64,000 nucleotides of DNA from DATGPD01 sp041398565 (lineage in GTDB: Bacteria > Planctomycetota > UBA1135 > UBA2386), in assembly GCA_041398565.1 (NCBI GenBank), contig JAWKUN010000003.1:1555213-1619212 (forward strand), read 5' to 3'. Each line of letters begins with the position of its first letter. The first letter of the stretch is position 1. Below the pieces are notes generated by a model, which was given only the letters and a program-made list of their open reading frames with translations, was not told where the DNA came from and did no database searches. The translations under genes were made by a program, and so were the position numbers. Below, piece by piece: positions 17,240 to 26,978 of this stretch.

Positions 17240-19825
17240 TCAACGTGGGCCTTCGACGTCGATGGGCCCGTCGCCGGTCGTGGAGAAGGTGAGTCGGTCG
17301 TCGCCCAGGGTGCAGGCGTAGTGGCCGGCGGGCAGCGCGAACGGCAGGGTCAGGACGATGGCCCCGTCCGCGTCGGGCGGCGGTTGCAGCAGCGTCAGGT
17401 GGTAGCAAGGTCGGCCGCCCTCGTCGATGGTGATGACCAACGGGCGGGAGCGCGGCAGAGCCTTGCGCACGTGGAGGCGCACGCGGGCGCCGGGGGTGAG
17501 CGCGACGACGACGGCCGGATCCTTGCCGTTGCCGACCGCCGACGTGGCGGGGATTTGCGTCGGCGCCGAGGGTAGGTAGTCGGGATGGAACACCTGCACG
17601 GTGTGGGCGGCGCCGTCCCGTGCGGCGAAGACGTCGTGCTCGGCACCTTGTGCCTCGCGCTGGTCGAACACGAGGATACGAGCGTTGCCGAACGCCGGTC
17701 GCACCTCGACTCCGCGCACCGGTCGCTGATCCGGGTCGAAGGCGTGCACGTGCACACGCCGAACGATGTCGTCGCGGGCGAGGATCGGGATCGCCTGGCC
17801 GGCGGTCGCGACGTCGGCGCCGGTGACGGTTGCCGGTGGACCCTCGGCCAGATGCACGTCGCAGTGCTCGTCGGCGTCGGTCCAGGCGATGGCCAGGAGT
17901 TCGGCATCGAGCGTCAGGTTCTCGTGGCGAACGCCGCCGTCCTGCCGCCAGAAGCTGACGCGCTGCACTCGAGCGCCCGCCGGCAGGCGGATCACCACCG
18001 GGCGCTGGGCGTCCACCGTGGCTTCCAGGGGCGGAGACGGAATCCCGGGTGAGGCGCGTTGCGCGAGGCGGGCGCCGCGGACCTCGAGGGTGGCGACGTC
18101 GCCCACGTAGGCAGCGAGCACGCGCCCATCGCTGTCGGTGTGGCCGTGCCGTGTCCGGCGCTCGCCGCCCGCCACACTGTCGATGGTCACCGGCAGAAAG
18201 GGAGCCGGACGTCCTTCGCGCGTGACCACCTGCGCTTGCAGGATGCGCCCGGCCAGTCTCAGTGCTTCGCGCCCGGCCGGCATGTTGCGGCCGCCCTCGA
18301 CCCACCCGAGTCCGACGTCGCTCCCGAGCTGTTGCCGGGTGTACGCGAGTTCGACCCGTTGGCGCAGCTGGTCGGTGCGCGTCGAAGCAGAACGGCGGTG
18401 TAGCGCGTAGCCGGTCTCGCCGACACAAGCGAGGTCGGCCGCGGCCAGTAGATCCGCTGGGAGCCGGCAGGTTCCGGCGCCGTCGGTCGTGAGTGGCGTC
18501 AGCAGGGGCACGCCGCCGAGCATCGATGGGCTCGGCCGAACGTCGACCCCCGGCGCCGGCCGGCCGTTCTCATCGACCACGGTCAGGAACTCCGGCTCAC
18601 CGTCGCGTGTCGGCAGGCGGATGGGATCGGGGACCACGCCCAGGCTCGAGGGTGGCAGGACCACGGGCCGATGGCCGGGTGCGCTCACGACCAGGGCGTG
18701 CTGTTGCAGCGCGGAGCGGTCGACGAGCGACTGGCCTTCGCCCGTGAACCGTAGGGTGCGGGCGTCGCCGGAGTCGGCGGACGTGATCGGCCACCGGCGT
18801 AGCGGGACCAGCCACGCATCGACGCGGGAGGGTGCGGCGTCGTGGTGGTCGCGCACCCGAACCTCGGCGTGCTCGGCAGAGAGCGGCGGCAGGTCGATGT
18901 CGTCGGGGGCGCCGCTGGCGAGGACGGTGGCGCGCCCCGGAGCGCGCAGCGCGATGAGGCGGAGGCGAGGGTCGTCGCAGGCCTCGCCGTCGGCGAGCGG
19001 GAACCAGCGCTGCTCGCCGTCCGGGCAGGCGAACAGTCCGCACAGCCCGCGCGCCGGCTGCCCGTCGGCGAGGACGCGCAACCGCCGCGTCGCGGTGGGG
19101 GTGGTTTCCAAACGCACGTGGCGGCCACGCGCAGGGAGGCGCATCGCCGTACTCCGGCCGGGCGACCACAGCTCGACCTCGAAGTCCAGTCCGCGCGAGC
19201 AACGCCAACCGTCGAACACCAGGGGCGTCGGCACCTGGGGGGCTGCGATGCGCAGCCGGCCGTCGGTGGGGACGGCCAGGACACGCCCTTCCGCGAGGCC
19301 TGGTGGCGCATCGACCCGCCGCACCCACGCCAGCGCGCCGGGCGCCGGCGTCGCGATCTCGACCGTGTACAGATCCGAGTCCACCAACCGGCGCAAGGTC
19401 GCGCGCGTGCGCGAGAAGCCGGACAGCCCGAACGGCAGCGGCTCGTACCACGTCTGGAAGCCGGGCGCCTCGACCACCAGGGTGAGGGGCGGCTCGAGGC
19501 CGGTCCCCAGGCGCCGGTGCGCCGGCTTCAGCGGCAAGGAGAAGTTGCCGTGTGCATCGGTGGCGATGTCGGCCAGCGGCCAGCGCCGCAGGACGTCCAG
19601 CGTGTGGTCGCGGCAGAGAGTCGACACGGTGCGGGCGATCTCGATCCGCACGTGCGCGTCCGCTACGGGGGCGCCATCGGCGTCGACGACCGTTCCCTGG
19701 CAAGGCGGCATGGTCGGGGCCGCCTGCGCGGCCGCGGCCTTGGCGGCGATGCCGGAGCACCAGGCGATCACACCCGCGGCCAGTGGCCACGCGCGTCGCC
19801 TCGCCGTCGGATACACGCTCACCAT
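17240..19825 (-). CDS. Large exported protein with carboxypeptidase-regulatory-like (CarboxypepD_reg) segments
   Basis: The ATG at 19825 gives a signal-like N-terminus (RRAWPLAAGVIAWCSGIAAK) and an 861-residue product; the frame stays open to 20050 but that part lacks a signal. The region just after the signal has GTVVDADGAPVADAHVRIEI, the start of a CarboxypepD_reg/Ig-like beta-sandwich. Similar phrases recur at about residue 460 (VDENGRPAPGVDVRPS) and about 720 (DQRPVRGVEVRPAFG), so the protein is probably a string of beta-sandwich domains. No catalytic motif is recognisable. Such proteins are frequent and uncharacterised in Planctomycetota. It is divergent from sppA with about 110 bp between the starts. 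Confidence 0.75.
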   Translation of the reverse strand: MVSVYPTARRRAWPLAAGVIAWCSGIAAKAAAAQAAPTMPPCQGTVVDADGAPVADAHVRIEIARTVSTLCRDHTLDVLRRWPLADIATDAHGNFSLPLKPAHRRLGTGLEPPLTLVVEAPGFQTWYEPLPFGLSGFSRTRATLRRLVDSDLYTVEIATPAPGALAWVRRVDAPPGLAEGRVLAVPTDGRLRIAAPQVPTPLVFDGWRCSRGLDFEVELWSPGRSTAMRLPARGRHVRLETTPTATRRLRVLADGQPARGLCGLFACPDGEQRWFPLADGEACDDPRLRLIALRAPGRATVLASGAPDDIDLPPLSAEHAEVRVRDHHDAAPSRVDAWLVPLRRWPITSADSGDARTLRFTGEGQSLVDRSALQQHALVVSAPGHRPVVLPPSSLGVVPDPIRLPTRDGEPEFLTVVDENGRPAPGVDVRPSPSMLGGVPLLTPLTTDGAGTCRLPADLLAAADLACVGETGYALHRRSASTRTDQLRQRVELAYTRQQLGSDVGLGWVEGGRNMPAGREALRLAGRILQAQVVTREGRPAPFLPVTIDSVAGGERRTRHGHTDSDGRVLAAYVGDVATLEVRGARLAQRASPGIPSPPLEATVDAQRPVVIRLPAGARVQRVSFWRQDGGVRHENLTLDAELLAIAWTDADEHCDVHLAEGPPATVTGADVATAGQAIPILARDDIVRRVHVHAFDPDQRPVRGVEVRPAFGNARILVFDQREAQGAEHDVFAARDGAAHTVQVFHPDYLPSAPTQIPATSAVGNGKDPAVVVALTPGARVRLHVRKALPRSRPLVITIDEGGRPCYHLTLLQPPPDADGAIVLTLPFALPAGHYACTLGDDRLTFSTTGDGPIDVEGPR

Positions 19826-19937
19826 GCCCTCATCGACCCAGACGCCAGTGGTTCGGAAGCGTCGCGGGCCGCAAGGAACGTGCACGACCCGGTGTTGCCG
19901 GCAGAATAAGGCCCGCGATCGCTTCGCAACCTCCGCC

Positions 19938-21731
19938 ATGAAACTTGCCTTCGCCGTCCCTCTCCTCGTTGCCCTGGGCACGCCGACGCTCCGCGCGCAG
20001 CCCGCCTCCGCCCCGGCCGAGAAAGCCGCTCCCGCCAAGTACGCGGTCAAGCGCGTCAGCCTCAGCGGCGCCTACGCCGACCTGCCCGAGCAGGGTCTGG
20101 ACCTCGCATCGTTGCTGATGGGGGGCGGCGCTCCGCCCAAGAGCTTCTACGAGATGCTGGACAAGCTCGACGAGCTGGCCAAGGCCGAGGGCGACGCGCC
20201 GATCCTGTTCGACCTCAGCGACGGCGTCGGTCTGAACCAGGCGCAGCTCGCCGAGGTGGAGCGCGTCTTCGTCAAGCTGCGCAAGGCGGGCAAGAAGACC
20301 TACGCCTACCTCGAGGGCGCCGACTCGGTGCGTTACCAGATCGCCGTGCAGTGCGACGAGATCGCCATCGCCGACATGGGTGGGATCGACCTCGTCGCGC
20401 CGTCCCTGTCGATCTCGTACATGAAGGACCTGTACGACCTGCTCGGCATCCACTTCGACGTCCTGCGCTGCGGCGAGTTCAAGGGTGCTGCCGAGCCGTA
20501 CATGCTGTCGCGCATGAGCGACCATCTGCGCGCTCACCTCGAGGAGATGTTGGCACGCATGAACGGCGAGATCGTCCAGCGCATCGCTGTTCGCCGTGGC
20601 CTGCGCGCCGAGCGCGTCCGTGAGCTGCAGGCACGCCGCATTTGGCGCGCCGACGACGCGCGTGCGGCGGGCCTGGTCGACCGCATCGTGCCGTGGGCCG
20701 GTGTCGAGAAGGCGGCCGAGCAGATCTTCGGCCGCGACGACTTGGCGTTCGAGGCGGTGCTCTCGGGCAAGAAGCGGCGCAAGAGCGTCAATCCACTGTC
20801 GCTGCTCGCCGAGCTACTCAACCCCAAGGAGGTCGACGCCATCGAGGACAGCTCGCTGGTCGTGCTGCACCTGACCGGCCCGATCGTCGACGGCAAGAAA
20901 GCGCAGCCGGGGACGCTGGTGTCGGAGCCGACCGTCAAGCTGATCCGGCAGGTGGCCGACGACGAGAAGGTCAAAGGCGTGGTTCTGCGCGTCAACTCGC
21001 CCGGCGGCTCGGCGACGGCGAGCGAGGCGATCCGGGTGGCGCTGGCCGAGCTGGCCGACAAGAAGCCCGTGGTCTACTCGATGGGTCGGGTGGCAGGATC
21101 CGGCGGCTACTGGATCACCTGCATCGGGCAGCCCGTCCTGGCCGAGATCGGCACGATCACCGGGTCGATCGGCGTGCTCGGCGTCAAGACCAACCTCGGT
21201 CCCCTGTTTCGCCGCGCGGGCATCCAAGAGGAGGTGATCGCTCTGGACGCCAGCGCCGAGATGACGTCGCCGACGCGCGGCTGGACCGACGCCGAGAAGC
21301 AGAACCTGCAGGGCATGATCGACGACGTCTACCACCGCTTCCTGGCGCTGGTCGCCAAGTCGCGCGCGATGAAGGTGGAGGAAGTCGAGCCTCTGGCGGG
21401 CGGGCGCGTCTACAGCGGCGGCCACGCCGCCGAGCTGCACCTGGTCGACCGGGTCGGTGGCCTGGACGAGGCGATCGCCATGGTCAAGAAGGCGGCGAAG
21501 GTGGACGGCGACATCGAGGTCACGCACTTGCCACGACCACGCTCGTTCATGGACGCGGTCGCCGAGGAGCTCCTGTCGGTGCGTGCCCTGATCCCTGCGG
21601 GGCCGGTGCAGGTGCTCTTGCGGCGCATCGGACCGGCGGTGGGCGCGTGCACGGTGCTGCAGGACGCGCTGGTCGGCGACGGCTCGCTCAAGGTCTGGGC
21701 CCTCACTCCGGACTTCGAGATCAGGTTCTGA
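19938..21731 (+). CDS. sppA: Signal peptide peptidase SppA-type serine protease (S49), exported
   Basis: The ATG at 19938 gives a classic signal peptide (MKLAFAVPLLVALGTPTLRA); the frame is open much further upstream as a shadow of the opposite gene. The 597-residue length matches the long (67K) SppA with two ClpP-like halves. The N-terminal half has the catalytic Lys region RCGEFKGAAEPYM and the C-terminal half has VVLRVNSPGGSA and GRVAGSGGYW with the nucleophilic Ser. The family degrades released signal peptides and membrane-protein fragments at the outer face of the inner membrane. It lacks an obvious membrane anchor after signal cleavage, so it may be periplasmic. Confidence 0.9.
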   Translation: MKLAFAVPLLVALGTPTLRAQPASAPAEKAAPAKYAVKRVSLSGAYADLPEQGLDLASLLMGGGAPPKSFYEMLDKLDELAKAEGDAPILFDLSDGVGLNQAQLAEVERVFVKLRKAGKKTYAYLEGADSVRYQIAVQCDEIAIADMGGIDLVAPSLSISYMKDLYDLLGIHFDVLRCGEFKGAAEPYMLSRMSDHLRAHLEEMLARMNGEIVQRIAVRRGLRAERVRELQARRIWRADDARAAGLVDRIVPWAGVEKAAEQIFGRDDLAFEAVLSGKKRRKSVNPLSLLAELLNPKEVDAIEDSSLVVLHLTGPIVDGKKAQPGTLVSEPTVKLIRQVADDEKVKGVVLRVNSPGGSATASEAIRVALAELADKKPVVYSMGRVAGSGGYWITCIGQPVLAEIGTITGSIGVLGVKTNLGPLFRRAGIQEEVIALDASAEMTSPTRGWTDAEKQNLQGMIDDVYHRFLALVAKSRAMKVEEVEPLAGGRVYSGGHAAELHLVDRVGGLDEAIAMVKKAAKVDGDIEVTHLPRPRSFMDAVAEELLSVRALIPAGPVQVLLRRIGPAVGACTVLQDALVGDGSLKVWALTPDFEIRF

Positions 21732-21845
21732 AGCCCGCACGGGCTCGCGATCGCGAGGGCTGTCGCCGGCAGCTCCGAGCGCGGCAGCCGGGCCCGGCCT
21801 GGGTCGTGGGCTGCGCTGCCTGCGCGTGGTCGGTATAGAAGCGGC

Positions 21846-24212
21846 ATGGTCGCGCCCGTGGGTCTCGTACCACTTCTCGTCATGGCTGGTGCCGGCGCGG
21901 TGCAAGACCCACCGCCTCCGGCGGTGCCCAATCTGATTCCCAACGCCGCGTTCGAGGACGTGCAGGGCGAGGCCCCGCGTGCCTGGCGTCGTTCGCGCTG
22001 GAACGGTCGCGGTTCGCTGAGCGTGGGCGAGGGCCGCAGCGGGCGTGGCGTGCGCATCGAGTCGGCCGAGGGTGCCGACGTCGGTTGGTCGTGTACGGTG
22101 CCCGTGGAGATCGGCGCACGCTACCGGCTGTCGGGCTACATCCGTACGCGCGATGTGGTGGCGAGGAGCGGGGCGAAGGGGGCGCTGTTCAACGTGCACA
22201 ATGTGCAGCCGGTGCAGACCCCGGCGGTGGTCGGCTCGCGCGACTGGACGCGGGTCGAGGTCGAGTTCGACGTCGGCTTCGAGGACAGCGTCACCATCAA
22301 CTGCCTGTTCGGCGGCTGGGGCTTGGCAACCGGCAGCGCCGACTACGACGACCTGGAGCTGGTCTTGGTGAAGAAGGGCGAGATGCCGGCGCCGCGCATC
22401 GAGGTGGACGCCAGCGATGTGCGAGCGCCGCTCAGCAAGTACGTGTACGGGCAGTTCATCGAGCACCTGGGTCGCTGCATCTACGGCGGCATCTGGGCGG
22501 AGGTGGTCGAGGACCGCAAGTTCTTCGCGCCGGTGGGAAGCGAGGAATCGCCGTGGCAGGTGGTCGGCACGGCGACGACCGTGACGATGAGCACGGACGA
22601 GGCGCTGGCGGGGGCGCACGCGGTGCAGGTCGCGCTGGGTGAGGGCGCGGGACGCGCCGGCATCCGGCAGACCCTGCCGCTGCGCGCCGACGTCGCCTAC
22701 GTCGGGCACGTGTGGCTCCGTGGTGACGCGTCGGCGGCGCCGATCGCGGTGGGAATCGCCGGCGACGGCAAGCCGGTCGGCCACACGACCGTCGTGACCG
22801 ACGTGCGCCCGACTTGGACGCGCGTGCCGATCTCGCTCGATCCGGCGCCGCGGGCCGGCGACGGGGCCTTCGAGATCGTCGGATCGGGGCGGGGAACTTT
22901 CTGCATCGGTGCAGTGAGCCTGATGCCGGCCGACCACGTGCAGGGCTTCCGTACCGACACCCTGGCACTGCTGCGCGAGCTCGACGCGCCGGTGTATCGC
23001 TGGCCGGGCGGCAACTTCGTGTCGGGCTACGACTGGCGCGACGGGATCGGCGAGCGCGACCGGCGGCCGCCGCGCAAGAACCCGGCGTGGCAGGGCATCG
23101 AGAGCAACGACGTCGGCGTCGACGAGTTCATGTCGCTGTGCTCGCTGCTCGGCACCGACCCGTACATCGCGGTCAACACCGGGCTCGGTGGCGTCGACAA
23201 CGCGATCGCCGAGCTGCAGTACGTGAACGGCAAGGCGGACAGTGCCTGGGGGAGCCGGCGAGCGCGCAACGGCCATGCGGAGCCGTACGGCGTCAAGTTC
23301 TGGGGGATCGGCAACGAGATGTACGGCGACTGGCAGCTCGGGCACGTGCCGCTCGCCGACTACGTGCAGCGGCACAAGGCGTTCGTCGAGGCGATGCGCC
23401 ACGAGGATCCGAGCATCCAGGTGATCGGCGTCGGTGCTGTCGGCACCTGGAGCGAGACCATGCTGCGCGAGTGCGCCGACCACCTCGACTTCCTGTCGGA
23501 GCACGTCTACTGGCAGGAGCGGCCGGGCTTGGTGGCGCACGTCAAGCAGGCGCCGGACTCCCTGCGCCGGATCGCCGAGGCGCACGCGCGCTACCGCAAG
23601 GCGCTGCCGAGCCTGGCGGGCAAGGACATCCGCATCGTGCAGGACGAGTGGAACTACTGGTACGGGCCGCACGTGTTCGGCGAGCTCGGGACGCGCTATT
23701 TCGTGAAGGACGCGCTCGGCGTGGCCGCGGCGCTGCACGAGTTCGCACGGCACAGCGCCCTGTTCTTCATGGCCAACTACGCGCAGACGGTGAACGTGAT
23801 CGGGGCGATCAAGACGACGCCGCAGAGCGCCTGGCTGGAGACGACCGGGCTGGTGCTCAAGCTCTACCGCAAGGAGTTCGGGACGCTGCCGGTGGCGACG
23901 ACGTGCAGCCCGTCGCTGGATGCGATGGCGGCGCTGAGCGCCGACCGCAGGAGTTTGACGCTCGGGGTGGTGAACCCGACGGCGCAGGAACTCGACGTGC
24001 CGTTGACGGTGCGCGGGGCTCGGCTGAGACTCGACTACGAGTCTTGGCGGATCGCCGGCGACCCCGCTGCCTACAACGACGCCGGCGCCGAGCGCGTGAA
24101 GATCGAGAACCGTGGCGTGCTCACCGCAGACCTTCCCGCCGACACCACCCCCGGACGTGTGCGTCTCGCACCCACGAGCGTCACCCTCTTCCGCTTCACC
24201 GTCGTGAAGTAA
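21846..24212 (+). CDS. Alpha-L-arabinofuranosidase (GH51) with N-terminal carbohydrate-binding domain, exported
   Basis: The 788-residue protein has a signal peptide (MVAPVGLVPLLVMAGAGAV), a CBM4/9-like domain (about 25-175: NLIPNAAFEDVQGEAPRAW to YDDLELVLVKKGE) and a GH51 catalytic region starting at PLSKYVYGQFIEHLGRCIYG. Key blocks are RWPGGNFVSGYDW, the acid/base Glu in KFWGIGNEMYGDW and the nucleophile Glu in IVQDEWNYWYGP. A second CBM-like insert follows FFAPVG. The enzyme would release arabinose from plant or algal arabinans and arabinoxylans outside the cytoplasm. A TATAGA hexamer ends 6 nt before the ATG, hinting at a leaderless transcript. Its TAA stop lies in palindrome R2. Confidence 0.92.
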   Translation: MVAPVGLVPLLVMAGAGAVQDPPPPAVPNLIPNAAFEDVQGEAPRAWRRSRWNGRGSLSVGEGRSGRGVRIESAEGADVGWSCTVPVEIGARYRLSGYIRTRDVVARSGAKGALFNVHNVQPVQTPAVVGSRDWTRVEVEFDVGFEDSVTINCLFGGWGLATGSADYDDLELVLVKKGEMPAPRIEVDASDVRAPLSKYVYGQFIEHLGRCIYGGIWAEVVEDRKFFAPVGSEESPWQVVGTATTVTMSTDEALAGAHAVQVALGEGAGRAGIRQTLPLRADVAYVGHVWLRGDASAAPIAVGIAGDGKPVGHTTVVTDVRPTWTRVPISLDPAPRAGDGAFEIVGSGRGTFCIGAVSLMPADHVQGFRTDTLALLRELDAPVYRWPGGNFVSGYDWRDGIGERDRRPPRKNPAWQGIESNDVGVDEFMSLCSLLGTDPYIAVNTGLGGVDNAIAELQYVNGKADSAWGSRRARNGHAEPYGVKFWGIGNEMYGDWQLGHVPLADYVQRHKAFVEAMRHEDPSIQVIGVGAVGTWSETMLRECADHLDFLSEHVYWQERPGLVAHVKQAPDSLRRIAEAHARYRKALPSLAGKDIRIVQDEWNYWYGPHVFGELGTRYFVKDALGVAAALHEFARHSALFFMANYAQTVNVIGAIKTTPQSAWLETTGLVLKLYRKEFGTLPVATTCSPSLDAMAALSADRRSLTLGVVNPTAQELDVPLTVRGARLRLDYESWRIAGDPAAYNDAGAERVKIENRGVLTADLPADTTPGRVRLAPTSVTLFRFTVVK

Positions 24213-24244
24213 CAGGGTGGAGTCTGACTCCACTCTGTTACTTC
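24206..24244. terminator. Palindrome R2 at a convergent gene junction
   Basis: The arms 24206-24224 and 24226-24244 are 19 nt each and pair throughout with a single G-T wobble; the core is GTGGAGTC-T-GACTCCAC. The stop TAA of the GH51 gene is in the left arm. It matches R1 at 44 of 48 positions, including the CGCTACGGGG that follows both. The minus-strand gene ends 15 nt further on, so it probably terminates both. Confidence 0.8.
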
Positions 24245-24258
24245 GCTACGGGGGAACC

Positions 24259-25482
24259 CTACTGGAGCTCGAGTTCGATGGGGTTGCTGATGGTGCGCAC
24301 GCCGCGCGGCGCCGACGGCACGAGGGTGAAGGCGCAGGCGTAGAGGTGCAGGCCGCGAAGAGCGGCCAGCGGGTTGGCGAGGATGCCGGTCGCTGCGCCC
24401 TGGGCGTCGAGGTTGCCGAGGAAGCCGCTGCTGAAGGGGGGCAGGCCGACGCCGAGGGTGGCCACGAACAGCGCGTCGCCGTCGATGGGCACGGTGCGGG
24501 TGCCGAGCGCGAAGCCGGTGTTGCCGAGCGCCAGGGCCAGCGCGTACACGCTGCCCGGGCTGCCGCTGTCGTAGACGTGCAGGCGCACGGGGTCGATCAG
24601 GCCGGGGGCGCCTTCGCTCACGAGGCCGTCGAAGAGCGACTCGAGTAGCTCCTGGCCGCCGGCGGCGGCGGGGAAGCCGGCGGCGAGCAGCATGTCGCGC
24701 CCGTCCTGGGTGACCGACACCGAGTAGACGCCGAGCGACGTGCCGACGGCGTCGAACTCGGTGCGCGGCGCCGGCGTGCCGAACGGCGCGCTGCGGTTGG
24801 TGCGCACCGCCTGCCACACCCGGATGCGTGCGATCGACGAATCGTACTCGGTGTAGAGGATCGACAGGCCGTCGGGCGACACCTGCACGTCGCGGTGGGT
24901 GTTCGGGGTCGACAGCTCGGCGACGATGGTCGGGACGCCGAACGGCACGGCCCGGCTCGAGCGCTTGGCGACGGCGATGGCGTTCTGCGGCGGGTTCGGC
25001 GCGCCCCAACCCGTCGTCAGGAAGTAGATCTCCAACTCGTCCGCGGTCAGCGACGGCGCCGAGTCGGGATCGGTGCTGTTCAACTCGGTGACGAAGGTCG
25101 GGGCACCCCACGTCGAGCCGGTCGTCGGCCGTGTGGCGCGCATGATGTCGAAGCTGCCGGCCGTGCCGACGCGACTGCTGGCGAAGTAGATGGTCAGGCC
25201 GTCCGCGCACAGGAACGGCTCGCTGTCGACCGCGCTGGCGTCGGACAGAGCGGTCTCCAGGATCGGCGCCGACCACGCCGACGCGCGGGTCGTGCGCGTG
25301 GCCGACCAGATCTCGTAGTTGCCGCTCACGAACGACGACCAGTGCGCGGTCAGGCCGTCGGCCGACAGGTGACCGCCGGTGTCGGTGGCGGTGGTGTTGA
25401 GGGCGGTGGCGAGCGTGGGGGGCGACCAGCCTTGCGCGGCCAGGGGGAGGGTGAGGGTGGCGAGAGAGGGGAGAAGGCGCAT
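24259..25482 (-). CDS. Exported PD40/TolB-like beta-propeller protein with C-terminal planctomycetal domain
   Basis: The ATG at 25482 gives a short signal peptide (MRLLPSLATLTLPLAAQ). The 407-residue protein has PD40 repeats: HLSADGLTAHWSSF, FLCADGLTIYFASSRVGT, SLTADELEIYFLTTGWG, QVSPDGLSILYTEYDS, a TolB-like propeller. The last 120 residues (VYALALALGNTGFALGTRTV ... NLDAQGAATGIL ... GLHLYACAFTL ... SNPIELEL) resemble a beta-rich C-terminal module that I know as common in exported proteins of some planctomycete lineages; its role is unknown. A TACAAT hexamer about 42 nt upstream (25524-25529, minus strand) is a possible -10 element. The open frame upstream to 27288 is a shadow of argJ. Confidence 0.78.
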   Translation of the reverse strand: MRLLPSLATLTLPLAAQGWSPPTLATALNTTATDTGGHLSADGLTAHWSSFVSGNYEIWSATRTTRASAWSAPILETALSDASAVDSEPFLCADGLTIYFASSRVGTAGSFDIMRATRPTTGSTWGAPTFVTELNSTDPDSAPSLTADELEIYFLTTGWGAPNPPQNAIAVAKRSSRAVPFGVPTIVAELSTPNTHRDVQVSPDGLSILYTEYDSSIARIRVWQAVRTNRSAPFGTPAPRTEFDAVGTSLGVYSVSVTQDGRDMLLAAGFPAAAGGQELLESLFDGLVSEGAPGLIDPVRLHVYDSGSPGSVYALALALGNTGFALGTRTVPIDGDALFVATLGVGLPPFSSGFLGNLDAQGAATGILANPLAALRGLHLYACAFTLVPSAPRGVRTISNPIELELQ

Positions 25483-25652
25483 CGGTGAGCTCGAAGACGC
25501 GGGGCGGCGATGGAGTGTCTTCGATTGTAGGTTCCGACGCCGGGCGTGGGTGCCGGTGTTGCGCCGCACCGGCGGGTCGCGTGCACCTCCCCCGACGCGT
25601 CCTGCCCGCAATGGCCAGTTCGCGCGCAGCCACCGCCTGATTCGCGGCCGCG

Positions 25653-26906
25653 CTACGAGCGGTAGTCGGCGTTGATCGTCACGTATTCCGGCGAGAAGTC
25701 GCAGGTCCAGACGTCGGCGGAGAACGGTCCGACCCCGAGGTCGACACCGAGCACGATCTCGGCGTGGTCGCGCATGTGTGCGTGCGCACGCGGTTCGTTC
25801 TCGGGATGTGGAGCGCCGTCGCGGTAGACGTCGGCGTCGCCGATCCAAACGCGTGCTCGGGCGGTATCGATGCGCACGCCGGCGCGGCCGGCAGCCGACA
25901 GGATGCGGCCCCAGTTGGGGTCGCGGCCGTAGACCGCCGTCTTCACCAGCGGGCTCGTGGCGATCGTGCGTCCGGCGTGGACGGCGTCGCTTTCGGAGAA
26001 CGCTCCCCGCACCTCGACGGTCACCAGGCGCGTGGCCCCTTCGCCGTCGCGCGCGATCATCTTGCACAGATCGCGGCTCACCTTGAGCACCGCGTGCCCG
26101 AGCGGGTCGTGCGGTGTGGCGGTACCGAGGTCTTGCGCCCTTGCCCACACCGCCTGCGAGCTCCACAGGATCACGGTGTCGTTCGGCGAGGTGTCGCCGT
26201 CGATGGTGAGGCAGTGGAAGCTGCGCTCGGCGACGCCGCGCAGCACCAGGTTGGTCGCCAGCGTGCTGCGCGCGTCGGTGAGCAGGAAAGCCAGCATGGT
26301 CGCCATGTTGGGGTGGATCATGCCGGCACCCTTGGCGCAGCCGACGACGGAGAAGTCGTCGCCGTCGCCGCTGGCCTGCAGCCGCGCCGTCTTGGCGTAG
26401 GTGTCCGTGGTCATGATGGCGCGCGCGAAGTCGACGAAGCCATCGCGGTGCACGCTTCGGTAGAGGTCGGGCAGCGCCGCCTCGATCTTGTCCACCGGCA
26501 AGCGGGCACCGATCACACCGGTGCTGACCATCAGGACCTGCGCTGGCACACAGTCGAGGTGCTCGGCCACCAGCCGGCAGAGGTGCCGCGCGTCGTCGAC
26601 GCCCTGGGTGCCCGTGGCGCAGTTGGCGTTCTTGGCGTTGACCAGCACGGCGCGCACCAACCCGCCGCTCTCGGCGAGGTGCTCGCGGCACAGGGTGACG
26701 TGCGCGCCGCACAGTTCGTTGCGTGTGAACAGCGCCGCCGCCGGATACGGCCGATCGGCCACCAGCAGACCGAGATCCGGATGGCTGGGATCGGGACGCA
26801 GCCCGCACCAGGTGGTGCCGGCGGCGAAGCCGTGCGGCATGGGCAGGGTGTCGTTGTTCAGGTTCTCCCGGTTCGGGTCGTCGCGGGGCGGATTCTTCCT
26901 GGTCAT
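25653..26906 (-). CDS. argJ: Bifunctional ornithine acetyltransferase / N-acetylglutamate synthase
   Basis: ArgJ transfers the acetyl group of N-acetylornithine to glutamate, recycling acetyl in arginine synthesis. The 417-residue frame has NAKNANCATG, VSTGVIGARLP, the self-cleavage region HPNMATMLAF with the nucleophilic Thr, TIDGDTSPNDT, and DPNWGRILSAAG, all family hallmarks. The ATG at 26906 is chosen because upstream residues lose similarity. Divergent from a small membrane protein gene, it is on the same strand as argG-argH but separated from them by a two-gene unit on the other strand. Confidence 0.93.
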   Translation of the reverse strand: MTRKNPPRDDPNRENLNNDTLPMPHGFAAGTTWCGLRPDPSHPDLGLLVADRPYPAAALFTRNELCGAHVTLCREHLAESGGLVRAVLVNAKNANCATGTQGVDDARHLCRLVAEHLDCVPAQVLMVSTGVIGARLPVDKIEAALPDLYRSVHRDGFVDFARAIMTTDTYAKTARLQASGDGDDFSVVGCAKGAGMIHPNMATMLAFLLTDARSTLATNLVLRGVAERSFHCLTIDGDTSPNDTVILWSSQAVWARAQDLGTATPHDPLGHAVLKVSRDLCKMIARDGEGATRLVTVEVRGAFSESDAVHAGRTIATSPLVKTAVYGRDPNWGRILSAAGRAGVRIDTARARVWIGDADVYRDGAPHPENEPRAHAHMRDHAEIVLGVDLGVGPFSADVWTCDFSPEYVTINADYRS

Positions 26907-26978
26907 GGGCTTGCCGGCTGTCGAGGATTGTGCGCTGTCGTCTCCCCGGCGCCAGAGTGCGGCGCTCGAACCTCGCGC

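Noticed and set aside
20814..24233. 1139-residue minus-strand open frame opposite sppA and the GH51 gene
   Set aside because: His/Arg/Gln/Asp-rich shadow composition, no domain signal, fully covered by two well-supported genes.
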